From NCBI RefSeq assembly GCF_030247195.1, contig NC_080672.1, forward strand, positions 11,284,001 through 11,348,000: a stretch of 64,000 nucleotides of DNA, written 5' to 3'. The stretch is from Topomyia yanbarensis. Its lineage: Eukaryota > Arthropoda > Insecta > Diptera > Culicidae. Shown here one piece after another: positions 34,301-45,749 of this stretch (position 1 is its first letter; each line of letters opens with the position of its first letter). The notes under the pieces were generated by a model. It worked only from the letters and a program-made list of their open reading frames with translations. It was not told the origin of the DNA and made no database searches. Both the position numbers and the translations under genes were made by a program.

Positions 34301-34829
34301 TTCAATATTAACTATATCAATTTGAAGATTTTTAGAATTTTTAGATCATCAGAAAAGAATAGTTGTAGTCGTTTTCAAAAATTGATGATTGAGCAGAGAT
34401 CGTTGATGAATTAAGGAAAGATAAGTGGCTCTATGTGACTTCCCTGAGAGATACCAAATGGCGTTTACACTTCACTTAAGCGGTGCCAATTCTACATTAA
34501 AGCAGACGTAGAATAACAGTTTTTGGTTTTCCACACAGAAAAATCGCTGCAGTTTTGTTATATCCATTGAATTTTAATATGTACATGGACAGATAGGTAG
34601 GCGCAAAACCGTATTTTAAAACCACAAGCACACATAATAATCATTACAATTCATCTCAAGTTCTAGTACAATATAACATCAAATTACAGTCAAAATAAAC
34701 ATCAAAACACAGTAGATCGTTCAATTTAATCGATGATGTGACAGGACACCTCACCAAATTCGAAGAGCTCTTTCACAGTGGTGAATGCTCGAATGCATGC
34801 GGTAATCTGATCGTTGTATCCAAATACAC
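34301..34829. other. AT-rich spacer, no gene seen
   Basis: Nothing recognised. Confidence 0.4.
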
Positions 34830-35390
34830 AATTGTACAAAATCAGTTTCAAATGAACGGTATAACGCTCCCATAAGACGCTACTGAATTTTTAGTTGATC
34901 GGACTTCCGGTTCCGGAGTTACGGGTTGAAGAGTGTGGTCACACAGCAAATTCCCAAATTAATCGGTAACCCTATGATTGATGCCCCTTGGGAACTCGCC
35001 AAGTTCCCGAGCTAATGTCGCACCTATTTCCCAGCAAACTCTTAACCGATGTTTACAAACTTGATTTAAAATGAAATATATCGTACTCCCATTGACTGCT
35101 ATTGAGTTTTATTCAGTTTTGACTTTTGGTTCCGGGGTTACAGGTTGGTAATTGCGGTCACATAGGAATTTCTCATACAAACCTCATAGCTTTAAAATCT
35201 ATTGAAATAAACATCAATTTACTTCGATTATCAGGCCTAGATCACTGATGGTGAATCAAAAATTATTGGAATGTATTGTCCACTATCGATAATTTCGGAA
35301 GTCCCGGGGTTCCAGGCAAATTTCAGATCTAAAGCCACTTCGGTGATGACAACCAAATTTCACTAACCTAGTCTCAAATGGAAGGTATAA
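34830..35390 (+). repeat. Tandem diverged copies of dispersed repeat family C
   Basis: Two or three diverged units of about 240 bp, each with TTCAAATGAA.GGTAtAa.., TGCTATTGAATTTTT, GACTTCCGGTTCCGGAGTTAC, GGGTTG and GGTCACACAGCAAATTCCCA. They fall at 34845-34955 and 35050-35170, with a weaker piece at 35290-35390. The same segment is in the longer copy at 61680-61810, where it follows a GGAGGGCCGAGT head. Confidence 0.65.
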
Positions 35391-35634
35391 TATGAAGTTC
35401 GGTTTTGAACCCTCCATCTACCCATCCACCTCCTACCTCTCAACCCCCAGCCCTTTCTCACCCAGGACCCTCTCAGACCAACCTCCCACAAGCATTCCCT
35501 TCATCCACCCCGTATACTACAATAAGTTAGATGATTCCCGATGCAACCTCCCTCTCCCACTAATTATATCCCTTCCCTTCTCCACCATGTCCGTAAATCC
35601 ATTCGTTGAACTGATGTCTGAGAAAATTTGAGAT
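35391..35634. other. Pyrimidine-rich stretch, no gene supported
   Basis: The plus strand is rich in CCCTCC/CCATCC words and keeps a 79-codon Pro/Ser-rich frame. No domain, splice site or conservation cue supports translation. Confidence 0.35.
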
Positions 35635-36330
35635 TTTCAGATTTCAAATTCAGATTATAGATTTCTGATTCCTAATTTCAGATATCAGAATCCACATTTT
35701 AGATTCCAGATTACAGGTTTCAAATCTCTGTGCTGATTTCAGATTCCAATTTTTAGTTTTCAGATTCCACATGTCTTATTTTAGATTTCAGATTACGGAT
35801 TTCAGATCTCAGAATCCAGATGTCAGAATCTAGAATTCAGACCCCAGTTTCCAGTTTTAAACTTCCGATTGCAGATTTTCGATTCTAAATTTCTGATCAC
35901 TGATTTCAGATTCCAAATTTCTGATTCCAAATTCAGATCTCTCTGTTTACAGATTTCAGATATTAGATCACAAATTTTAGATTCGAATTTCAAAGATTAC
36001 GGATCCTTCGGGGTGGGCGTAGCGTAGTTGGTAAATCGATTGCCTTGTACGCAGCCCACCTGGGTTCGAGTATCGACCCCGCACATAGGGTTAGAAATTT
36101 TTCATAAGAGATTTTTATACCCCGAAGAGGCGAATGACCTTAAGGTTAAAACATCTATAATTGAAATAAAAAAAATACGGATCCTAGATTCCAGTTTTAA
36201 CATTTAAATTTTAGATTCTAAATTTTCGATTTCAGGTTTCAGATACCAGCTTTCAAATTTAAGATTCCAGACTTCAAATGTCCGATTTCCGATTTCAGTT
36301 TTCAGATTTAATATTTTAAATTTTATCCAG
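35635..36330 (+). repeat. Degenerate array of CAGATTTCAGATTCC words
   Basis: Irregular CAGATTTC, AGATTCCA and AAATTTCTGATTCC words of 7-9 bp fill about 530 bp on either side of an inserted SINE (36008-36175). No fixed period and no coding capacity. Confidence 0.85.
36008..36175 (+). mobile_element. tRNA-derived SINE inserted in a degenerate array
   Basis: Perfect A box TAGCGTAGTTGG; the B box is GGTTCGAGTAT, with two changes that would weaken Pol III transcription. It is flanked by the direct repeat TACGGATCCT at 35998-36007 and 36176-36185. It splits the CAGATTTC array, so the array predates the insertion. Confidence 0.95.
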
Positions 36331-37099
36331 CATTTCTAGTATATCATTCTGGATTTTTGCAAATTTCAAAACAATCACATTTATTCGAATAATTCATATT
36401 TTTAAATATGCTTTTGTTATGTCACCTTTCCTATTTTCCTACAATTTTTTAAAGAAAAGATTTTTATTGCGAGATCAACTCCAAAGTTTTGCTGTATTTA
36501 TGCGGGTTTTTAATTTAATTTCGGATTGTTTCAAACACCTTTTTTTCCATTATCATTAAATTTTCAATTGAATTTGCTTAAAGTAAATTTGTTTTTCGTG
36601 AATTTTAAATTAAAAACAGCGCTGTTTCTAGGTTTTAACATTTATGTTCATGTATTATTTCAAACTGATGTGAAATTTCATATTTGTCTTTATTTGTTGA
36701 ACATTTCATTGTATGATTTTTATTCTCCGTTTTCAGTTTGTCACTTTTCACATATTTTCTTAGTTCAGGTAATTCTTCATAGACTTGTTTGATATTAGGA
36801 ACATCTCGAAGTAACAGTTTCTTTTTGGGGTGGGGTTCAGAAAAAAAATCATTTCTTTCATCTCATGATATGATAAAAACAATTTCTTTTAACAATATAA
36901 AATTCGAATCTTTTATTAGAAATCAGCATGAACGATGATAATATTGAAACGTTGTACTTGGACTGAATTATTATTATCAGAATTTTCTAAAAATAAATAA
37001 GATTCATTAAAAGGACACGAGTTGGAGATTTCCTCAATGAATTATGGTCTATTTTAATGATTTGGTTAATTTTTTAATTAATTCAAATATTGTTTGTCT
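36331..37099. other. AT-rich spacer, no gene seen
   Basis: The 88-codon plus ORF at 36526-36792 is Phe/Leu-rich and unsupported. Nothing else recognised. Confidence 0.4.
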
Positions 37100-38950
37100 A
37101 CCACCTGAAAATATCAATCAACCCAATCCCGGTGATTTCATCTAGTAACCATCGACAGAAAACTTCCGTTTGAACCAGCAGCCAACCCATTCCCACCCAA
37201 TATGCGTTGGAGATGCGTGCCCTAGTTATGCAACTCGCAACCCCCTTCCCAACCATCCCCCCGTTTCGACCTTCGATCACGCTATATATTTCGATCAGCC
37301 AAGACTAAACCCCCTTCCTTTCTGGTGCCTTCTACGGCTGCTCCGACTGCGGTTTACGTGTTTCTGTCGTTTTTTTCCTTCTATCTTCTTTCTGTTCCAA
37401 CAAAGGCTGCTGCGAAGCAAAAGCAAGGCGCACAGTTCAACGACCTGTCATTGCCGTCGTTGTGAGTCGCCTCAACCAACCAACCCAACCACCCACCCAC
37501 CCACTGCCCCACATTAGCGGTGGTAGCCCTCGACGCTGTTTACCACCGTCAACCTACCAACCCGACCATATTCTGTTCGCACCACGACAGCATCGGTTCT
37601 GAGCTTTGTAGGGTACCCTGTTGTAAGCAACCATCCAAGACAACCCATCCGACCAACCAACCAACCAACCACCCACCCATCCGACCGAACCGAATCCAAG
37701 CAGCCACAGCCTCGACGGCATGAAACGGCGCAACACTTTTCTCACACGACGACGACGACGAAGACGACGACAACGAACAGGACGGCGGGCGACGCTGTTG
37801 CCATGGCTTGCGCTATGCTCTCTATGCCGATGACTTTCACACATATACAACGTTCGGTTCAAAAGCATCAGCGCGCGCGGCCATCGCTCGAAAACGGAAC
37901 GGGGTTGCACGTTTCGAAAAGAGAAAAAAAAAAACACACACAACACAACACAACCATCAGACCTCGTGCCATGCTTTAGAGAGCGCGTTTGTTGGTTGTT
38001 TATTGCTTGGCACTGCTGCTGGCTGGCTGGTCTCCCGTGTCCCTGACGGTGTATGGGTATGCCCTCGGAATGTGCCACAGTGTTGGTAGGTTTTTTCGTG
38101 ACCCAATTTTTGGTCATCTACCCCGGCTCTGCTCGAGAGACCAAGAGACTCTGGGTGAGTCGGTGTCGGTTGGTTCGGGGAGGGTAGGTCGACTGTTGGC
38201 TGGTTGACTGTGGCGCGGCTCTGCTTGCTAGTCAGTGTGATTCAGCACGGCCCAGTCACAGACGAATGGGTGAAACAGAGTCAGATAGAGTGAAAGAGAG
38301 ACAAGACTTGCTGCTGCTGCATTGCTCTTCTCACAATGACTCTGTTTCGAATTGTGGGACCGTTTTTTGGCGCGAGCGCGCGGCAGGTATGGCAAGCGCG
38401 GCTCTAAAACCGTGCAGCGAGAGGAAAGTGAGAGGAATTCACAACAACAACAACAACAACAACTGTGTGGTGTACTAGCAGCAAACAGCAAAACATCGAT
38501 TGGGGAAAGGGGTGCCCGAGGACGCGCGGGCAAATCGAAGGAGATCAAGCTAAGATGATGAAGAAACAAGCGGAGCAAAAAAAAAAGCACAACATTGAGG
38601 TTGAGACTGAGCTAGTCTCTAAAATGCGCGGCGGAGTGACGAAAAAGTACCACTCGCACAATCTTGGTTGGCAAACTAGTTGGCGATTGTCCCTTCAAGA
38701 CCTCTAATCACACATACAGCCGCGCACGTATGCGCATTTATCGTCACCCCGTTATGCACACCGAGCACAGAAAATAGACGAAATAAGTCAACAATTGTGC
38801 GCGGTGCGAGATGCGTTCATAAATTGGACGGTGACGAATGTGAGGCGAAATTATGAATAAATGGATTGCGCGCGCGCGCTTGCCTCGGTGCATGATTGTG
38901 TCAGACGCGGGACCGTAGTAGGCGGGCTTTAAAAGGTTTTAGAAAATTTG
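37100..38950. promoter_or_regulatory. CpG-rich, non-repetitive segment
   Basis: A CpG-rich island in AT-rich DNA, about 11 kb upstream of the E75B start. It carries CCAACCAACCAACC/CCACCCACCC runs (37476-37505, 37650-37675), an ACGACGACG run (37745-37775), CAACAACAA (38441-38463) and a GCGCGCGCGC run (38867-38878). A TTTAAAAGG-like word occurs at 38928. ORFs up to 187 codons on the minus strand are Arg/Ser-rich, conflict with overlapping frames and show no domain. It may hold an alternative E75 promoter or untranslated exon, or an enhancer; none is demonstrated. Confidence 0.4.
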
Positions 38951-40440
38951 ACAGGCGCACATTGTTCACGTTTTCAGTTAGGAAAATTATACAAGGTGCT
39001 GGAAAGGCAGGGTTGTTGCAAAAAATGGAAACCAATTTTGTTGTCTTTTTAATTTATGGTCGTTTCTGGTAGACTTCAAAATAAGAATTGTCAATAATGT
39101 GATTAAACAAAAAAGAAAAAGAAACGTAGGAAAGTGTTAAAATTAACAATTAGAAAATATAGAAATAAAGGTATGTCTTGGAAAAATGAGAAAATAATCG
39201 TAAGATAATACTTTAACAAGAAAATATGAAATAGAAACTAGGCAAACACGAACAGAGGATCTATCTCGATTCTTGTAAAATCATGAGTATCCTCATTTCC
39301 GTTTCGTTTTTTTATTTATTTTTCTTGCAAATCTCTTTTTTAAGTTTTTACTTATTCATTGTATTACATATTTACTTTCATTTCGCTTCTATTGTTTCAT
39401 TTGCATTTATTTTAGTTTTTTAGTTGCAAATTTATCTTGTTTATTTATATTTTTCTATTTCTTTTTTTACTTTCAATATTTATTTTTGCGCTATTTTAAA
39501 ATAATATTTTATATTTAACTAAGAAGATATCAAAAGAAAAATATTAAAATAAGGAACAAACAAAACTAAGAGAGCAATAAAACATTGAAAAGAATAAAAA
39601 CTACGGTAGAGAAAATATCAACTTTGGAAAAGGGAATGGAGAGATAGGAAAAACACAAATTAGAAAAATATTAAGAAGAGATAATAAGTACTAGAAAAAC
39701 TCGAAACTTGAAAAATACTATTGTAGAAACAAGAACTGATAGGATAATAATATAGGCAAATAGGAAAATGCAAAATAGATTAAATAAATATTTAGTGATT
39801 ACCAGGTGCTTGGAGAACTACCCATTGAACACATCGAAAATTGAAAATTACGATAAGCTGAGCATGCTATCAGAATGGCAAATGACAAGCCGGTAAAAAT
39901 AGTACTCAAAACTAATCCGACAGGTAGAAGAAGGTGTAGTGCAAAGCAAGCAAGGGCGATCGAACATGTTGCATGGGATCTACGGTATCTTCGTGCCCGG
40001 TGAGACAGAAACATAATCGCATGGCTATTTCTTGCTCGACAAAAAAATATAACATGCGTGTTTGAGACTGCTTTTCGCTTCGAAAAGTAGAGGGAAAATG
40101 ATTGAAATGACCTTTTTTGTTTGTTTCTATCAGGTCAGTTATTATTTTACAATGAAGTCTGTTGTACGGATTTTCCAACTTTAACAAAAGCTAAAAAAAG
40201 AAAAAAAAATACAGAAAAAAAAATAAATTCAAAAAAGAGAAAGAAGATAAATAAGAAAATAGAAATGAGAAGAAAGAGAACACAGGAAATTAGGGAAATA
40301 TAGCTAAAAAATTAGGAAAAGAGGAAACGCACAAAAAAACAGGAAAATAAGACAATAAAAAATGGAAAAATTGAAAATAATAAAAAAAGCAAAGTATGAA
40401 ATTAATAATTCATTTTTTTTATCTTTTGGCTTAAGTGCCA
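38951..40440. repeat. AT-rich tract with degenerate GAAAAATAG/TTTATTT words
   Basis: 39300-39500 is T-rich (TTATTTATTTTTC words). 39520-39790 and 40190-40420 are A-rich (GGAAAAATAGGAAAA, AAAAATAGAAA words). These match the larger degenerate arrays at 42100-42780 and 51240-51990 in word use. ORFs at 39799-40187 show no recognised motif. Confidence 0.5.
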
Positions 40441-41070
40441 ATACCTTATTTAGGACTGGTGGTATCCAACGGGGAAAAACGATCGGAAATGGTGAGTGAA
40501 GCTAAGCAATCATGTGAAAAAAATTCCCCCCAGAGGCGAGACTCGAACTCGCAACCTTTGAGACTCCGGCCCAATGCACTAACCCTTATGCTATCCCTGG
40601 GTATGGTGACATCCCAGAAAGAACATATGATTATCCCACTGGCGACAGTGATCGTACCCAAGGGCAAGGGACCAGAAATCGACAGTCTTCATTAGCTCTG
40701 TCACCCACCGAAGTACGATGGGTAATGAACTAAAAATTAGACATCAGACGATTATAAAAAATCGGGCCTTGGTATCTAGCGGGGAAATTAAATAGATCAA
40801 ATGTGTTGGGGTGATCAGCTGCCGTTGTGTGTGATTCTCGCTTTGCAGGCAGGGTACGATCACCGTCGCCAGTGGGATAATCATATGTTCTTTCTGGGAT
40901 GTCACCATACCCAGGGATAGCATAAGGGTTAGTGCATTGGGCCGGAGTCTCAAAGGTTGCGAGTTCGAGTCTCGCCTCTGGGGGGAATTTTTTTCACATG
41001 ATTGCTTAGCTTCACTCACCATTTCCGATCGTTTTTCCCCGTTGGATACCACCAGTCCTAAATAAAGTAT
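40441..41070. mobile_element. Palindromic pair of tRNA-like elements (219-bp arms)
   Basis: The arms 40441-40659 and 40852-41070 are inverted copies of equal length. I count only two differences (ACCTT/ACTTT near the outer end, CGACAG/CGACGG near the inner end). Read outward on the plus strand, the right arm contains TAGCATAAGGGTTAGTGC and GCGAGTTCGAGTCTCGCC, a tRNA-like A/B-box pair, so each arm looks like a SINE or a tRNA-like repeat. The 192-bp spacer holds another GGTATCTAGCGGGGAAA piece. Mirror-image ORFs on the two arms are a by-product. A diverged single copy is at 58330-58500. Confidence 0.8.
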
Positions 41071-41311
41071 GAAAGGAAAGAAAGGTAATCGAGAAAATTG
41101 GTGAATAGAAAAAATAGGAAACAGGTTCATAGGAGATCCGAAAAATAGGAAAATATGAAAATATAATAAAAAAAAATATTAAAAAAACACGAAAACATGA
41201 AAATTTTCAAATATGTGAATGACAATATAAAATCATTGCATTGGAAAAAATAGAACAGGTAAACAAGAAAATAAGATAAAATATAAGTAATAAAATTAGT
41301 ATACATAATTT
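41071..41311. other. AT-rich link, no gene seen
   Basis: Degenerate A-rich GGAAAATATGAAAATA words; no feature. Confidence 0.4.
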
Positions 41312-42032
41312 AATGAAACTTTCTGTACATGAAGACTTTGTCACAAAATGCCACTTTTCATACATTGTTTTTTTTAAAGAATGATCTAGACAGTCTTTTG
41401 AAAAGGGTCAAACTTTTTCAACCATTTTTTTTTTCAAATGACTATAGTCTAAAAATAGCAAATCCTACAAAAAATGTTGTGGGAGTGATTTTCACAAAAT
41501 TAGTTCATTTTTTTGAATAAAAATATTGAAAAGTATTCTTCATCGATTCCTACACTGAAAAAAATCGATTTTACAAATTTAAAGTCAATTTACAAAAATT
41601 CTTCATCTTCTTTGAATTGGATGAAATTTTGTTCCAAGATAGATAGTTGGACACTTCCAAGAAAAAAAAAGTTATTTGAAAAAAACTTTTCCTTGTCCAA
41701 ACTGATTTTTTTTTCAATTACCTATCTTGGAACAAAATTTCATCCAAATCAAAGACAAGGTTTTTGTAAATCGACTTTAAATTTTTAAAATGGATTTTTT
41801 TCAATGTAGGAGTCGATGGAATTTTTTTAATATTTTTATTCAAAAATTGGATTAATTTTGTGAAAATCACTCCTACAACATTCTTTTGTAGGATTTGTTA
41901 TTTTTATTTTTCATTTGAAAAATGGTTGAGGAGTTTGACCCTTTACAAAAGACAGTCTAGATCATTTTTGGAAAAACAAAGTATGCAAAGTGGCTTTTTG
42001 TGACAAAGTTCTAATGTACAGATAGTTTCATT
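41312..42032. mobile_element. MITE-like hairpin element
   Basis: A 720-bp imperfect palindrome. The left end AATGAAACTTTCTGTACAT pairs with the right end ATGTACAGATAGTTTCATT. Inward, ACTTTGTCACAAAATGCCAC, GATCTAGACAGTC, GTGATTTTCACAAAATTA and TTGGATGAAATTTTGTTCC have counterparts in reverse order to about 41650/41720. No transposase. Target duplication was not resolved in the AT-rich flanks. The mirrored ORFs at 41329-41788 are not genes. Confidence 0.75.
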
Positions 42033-42187
42033 GAAATCTAAGAGATTGCTGCCAATATTTGTTCGAGTTGGCGCGAAATGCGTCTATAGGAAAATAAAAA
42101 AATTGAAAAATAAGCCAAAAGGGTAATAAGAAATATTTTGAAAATTGAAAAATAGAATGATCGTAAAGTACGAAAATAGAAAAATGG
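42033..42187. repeat. Degenerate A-rich GAAAAATAG words
   Basis: Part of the A-rich degenerate tract that continues at 42600-42790. Confidence 0.5.
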
Positions 42188-42600
42188 GAAGCGAGAATAG
42201 CGCAGTTGGTACGTCGATTTCACTATGCTATATTCCTTCTTAGTGGAGAACAATTTGGGTAAAAACTATTTTGCGTGTGAAGAGCGTAAAACTTATAACA
42301 AAATTTGTTTTGAAATTTGAGTTTCAACTTTGTCTCATCAGCAGTTCCTTTTCTTGTAGGACATCACGCTTGACTAGCGATTTACTCAGGAACAAAAATT
42401 GTGTTTCCGTTTCTTTGGAGCTATCGTAAATCTGGCACTAGCTTACTTCTGTCATTAAGTTAGTGTCGGATTCTGATGAGACGAAGTAGGAACATAAATT
42501 CCACGTCGATTTCCTTGTACGCAGCTCATCTGAGTTTGATTACCAGTCCCCATACATTGGGTTAGAGATTTTTCTTAGGCGCAACAGAGGCAAAAAGGAT
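42188..42600 (+). mobile_element. tRNA-derived SINE interrupted by another element
   Basis: The 5' part (42188-42221) has the A box TAGCGCAGTTGG and stops inside the ACGTCGATTTC segment. The 3' part resumes at 42503 with the same ACGTCGATTTC, then CTTGTACGCAGCTCATCTGAG, a degraded B box (GTTTGATTACC) and the GGGTTAGAGATTTTTCTTA body. The two parts are contiguous in other SINE copies, so the 281 bp between them is an insertion. Confidence 0.85.
42222..42502. mobile_element. 281-bp element inserted in the SINE (family D)
   Basis: Bounded by the 11-bp direct repeat ACGTCGATTTC (42211-42221 and 42503-42513). Inside, ACTTTGTCTCATCA (42327-42340) and its inverted partner TCTGATGAGACGAAGT (42471-42486) enclose GGCACTAGCTTAC..GTCATTAAGTTAGTGTCGG. 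The same palindromic core is at 50260-50354 and half of it at 46789-46840. No coding capacity; a non-autonomous element. Confidence 0.8.
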
Positions 42601-43060
42601 CTATAAAAAACATGAAGATTTAGAAAAATCAGCAAAAAAATGGTAAGTAAACTATAGGAAAAGAGGAACGTACTATAAAGAAATAAGACCAAAAAACTCA
42701 AAAATGATAAAAATAGAAAAGAAAAAAAAAGGAAAATTGGAATAAGAATCAAGCCAAATAGAAAATATATCATAAATAGGATAATTTGAAATATGAGAAA
42801 TCGTCAACAAGCAAATGTCTAAACGGACAAGAGGGTTTCCCGCTAAAATATTGCATTTTTTTGATATTTATGCTATATTTTCTATTGCCAATACAACTGG
42901 AATTACATTGCATTTTTGCTATTCTTCCCATTTTTATTATCTGGCTATTTTTGGTATTTTTCCTAGTTTTCATCTTCGCCATTTTCTTTTTTAAAATTTT
43001 TACTACTTTTGCTCAGTCTTCGTTCGACTCTCTTTTAAATCGGTTCTGATTCCGTGCAGT
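42601..43060. repeat. A-rich to T-rich degenerate tract with strand switch
   Basis: 42600-42790 is A-rich (GAAAAAGGAAAATTGG words). From about 42845 the plus strand becomes T-rich (TGCATTTTTGCTATTCTTCCC, GGCTATTTTTGG). It is a small version of the switch at 51990. ORFs on both sides are low complexity. Confidence 0.6.
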
Positions 43061-44029
43061 CGTTGAGAAGTTATATGTGAAAATATTCTTTATTTATGGC
43101 ACTTTCTGATAAGTCAAGTTATATTATTTTCTTCTTCTGTTGTCGTTCATACAAAGTATTGACTGTTTCGATTGTGGGTAACAGAATAGTCTTCGTAAGC
43201 CGTTGTCGTTGGATTAGCGACAATGATAGACACATCGAGCAAATATGATCTATTCTAGACGATTCAACTGACCAATACAAAATCCCATGACAACTTTAAG
43301 AAGTGGGCGCAAAAAATTAGTTTCTAATAATTTACCCTGTTGGCCTAGAACCCAGCTGGTACTCGAAAAGTTGCTCGGAGCAGCAATTTAATTTTTGTCC
43401 CAATCTAGTGTACATACCTAATCATGAAGTCGAAATTGATGGTGTAGTGATGTACTGTAGGCTGAATATATAGTACCTTTTCAAACACGCAGTCGGTCAC
43501 TTCCCTAACCCGAATGTCGCATACCCAGAATGATACTCACTCATTTGAGACATGCTTTTCGACCTCTATCTAAACGAAAAGAAATCCTTAACCTCCTAGA
43601 TGAAAATCAATTTCCAATCCAGTAGGTATGACACTGCCTGGAATGATCAAACTAGAGTAATGCAGGGTTTTTTGTGAAGATATTGATTGCAATAAATTGC
43701 ACTGGAGATCGTATAAATTGAGAAACTCAAGTTCATCGCCGCGTCTCTATATTACCCGCCCAATGAAACAAATAGACATGCGCCGATTTGATGAAAATTA
43801 TGGATCTTTTCCCAAAGCCAATGATCGTAGAGCGTATGTACTAAATTAATTCACAACCGGGCTCGAAATGATTATTTTGACCACTAAAAAGATAACCAGA
43901 ATAGCCTGCCTCTGAGCCGAAATAGCAGACTGAATATTTGCTCAGCCAGTCTTACTCTGAACTGGAACTGGAGAGTTGTTCAAGATGCTACTGGAAGTGA
44001 TCACTAGAGTGACAAAAAATTACACACCC
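43061..44029. other. Spacer, no gene seen
   Basis: Moderately AT-rich unique-looking sequence without a recognised coding motif, RNA gene or repeat. Confidence 0.4.
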
Positions 44030-44520
44030 GCCCCTCGACCATAAAAAATCATGAACATATATCCCGCTAGTCTAACAAAAAAAATCCGGTAATAACCTCA
44101 TGAATAAAGTAGCACGGTAACGTGGTGAGAAATCACAAAAATCGCAAATAAGCTCATGAAATCATGAACATCATTTGACTGTCGGCTGTGTATTTGCAAA
44201 TTATGAACAAGCGAGTCAAAACAAAAACTAAGCATGTCCAGGGAACAACAACAGTAACGAGTGTACCGCCATTTAAATATTCAAGGCGAACTAGTTTTTT
44301 GGGAACCACAAATAGTTTCATGAATACGAGGTCTATTATTCATAATTTCAGGAACTTGGTCACGGTTTTCATAAATCGTTCAGTTCACAAAATCGCCATC
44401 TATTTTTCATGAATTTATGAACGGATTTTTTTCCGTGTATGTCTAGAGATTAAAGAAGAATATTTTAACAGCTATAGTTTATTAAAAATAAAGAAACAAA
44501 ATATGTTTCAACGGGTCTTC
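44030..44520. repeat. Probable dispersed repeat with CATGAATTTATGAAC words
   Basis: Repeated CATGAA/TTCATGA words (CATGAATAAAG, CATGAAATCATGAAC, TTTCATGAATACG, TTTCATGAATTTATGAACGG) occur on both strands. The 3' part GAAGAATATTTTAACAGCTATAG recurs at 63089-63112. Boundaries unclear. Confidence 0.4.
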
Positions 44521-45700
44521 AAAATTAAATATTTTTTATCATGATATATGATCTCCCATGCGTCCTACGTCGAGTGAGCAATAAAAAATAGATATTGTCG
44601 CACAAATTTCAGTGCTTTCCGAACCGATAATTAAACAATTAATAAACCAATAATGGGAACAAAAAAAAAATTACGACAAATCAAGCCAGCTCATCGATTC
44701 ACATATAATCGAGAGTAATTCCTAAATAAATGCAAGTCTATGCAAATTTGAACTTTCAGGGAATATTATTAAACATATTATTAAACTTTTTACACGTTTG
44801 CTTTATTTAATTTTATAGCCATATCCAAATACACATTTTTTCCTCTTACCACTGCTCATAAGTTCTTGTACAACGTTTTTGGTCATCTTGTTTTTGCATA
44901 AAAATCGATTTTTTTTTCATCATTTCTGCTTCCCATTTCACATTATTAGGATGCTTCCAGAGTACTTCCAGAACATGTTTCGTGTATGGCACGAGGCATA
45001 ATTCGCACAGCACAGCTTAAAGCCACCGTGAAACCTCAGAGGTAAAAATCGACGCTTTTGGAGGCATTTATTTAAGTGCGCCTGCCCACTAGCCATTCCA
45101 GTTGTCACGAAAGGAGTGCTCCACTTTCCACAAGGGCAGATTGCTTGCTAAATCATGTATGTTTGGTAAACTTAGACACCTTCTGTTTTCTAACCTTTTC
45201 AGGAACGTCGAACTTATAAAGAGCTCTGAAGAAAAGGAAGCCAGCAGATGAGCGTAAAACTTCCGCGTACATGATTTCGCCACTGTATTAGACTTTGTAA
45301 GTGTTTAGTCCTTTACATTTTTTTGGAACTTGCGCAAAAGTTTTGCCTAAATGCAGCTTTTCGTCGCGTCGAGCTGCGAGTGCACGCTTGTGATTATTCA
45401 CACTAGATCCATTTAGGCCAAATTTTCCCTTCCTATTGGCATCAATGTAGACAATGCACATGTAACTAACAAAATTTCAATATAAAATACAGAATGGAAG
45501 AAAAGTTAGAGTAATTGGAAAGTGATGCAATTCGATTCCGTACACTCTTTAGCACCGGTTGGACACTAACCACAAATATTAACACATTTTGCGAGAACGG
45601 TAAAGCAGTTGGCTTTATAGGATAGTAGTCTTTAAAGTCAGCTTCCAGGGGTTCTGAAATCTGGTTTAATGAACTAAACCTTTTTTTTTATTCAATATTC
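44521..45700. other. AT-rich spacer, no gene seen
   Basis: The 64-codon minus ORF at 45089-45283 and the GC-richer stretch 45330-45460 have no recognised motif. Confidence 0.35.
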
Positions 45701-45749
45701 CTTCTATGAGGTGTATGCTCATAGTTATTTTAGGAATCTCAGGAAGTAC

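Noticed and set aside
37554..38117. 187-codon minus ORF in the CpG-rich segment
   Set aside because: Arg/Trp/Gly-rich reading of CCAACC and ACG runs, with competing ORFs in other frames and no domain.
40435..41130. Two similar 86- and 128-codon proteins on opposite strands
   Set aside because: They are the two arms of one palindrome read in the same frame; the sequence is a tRNA-like repeat.
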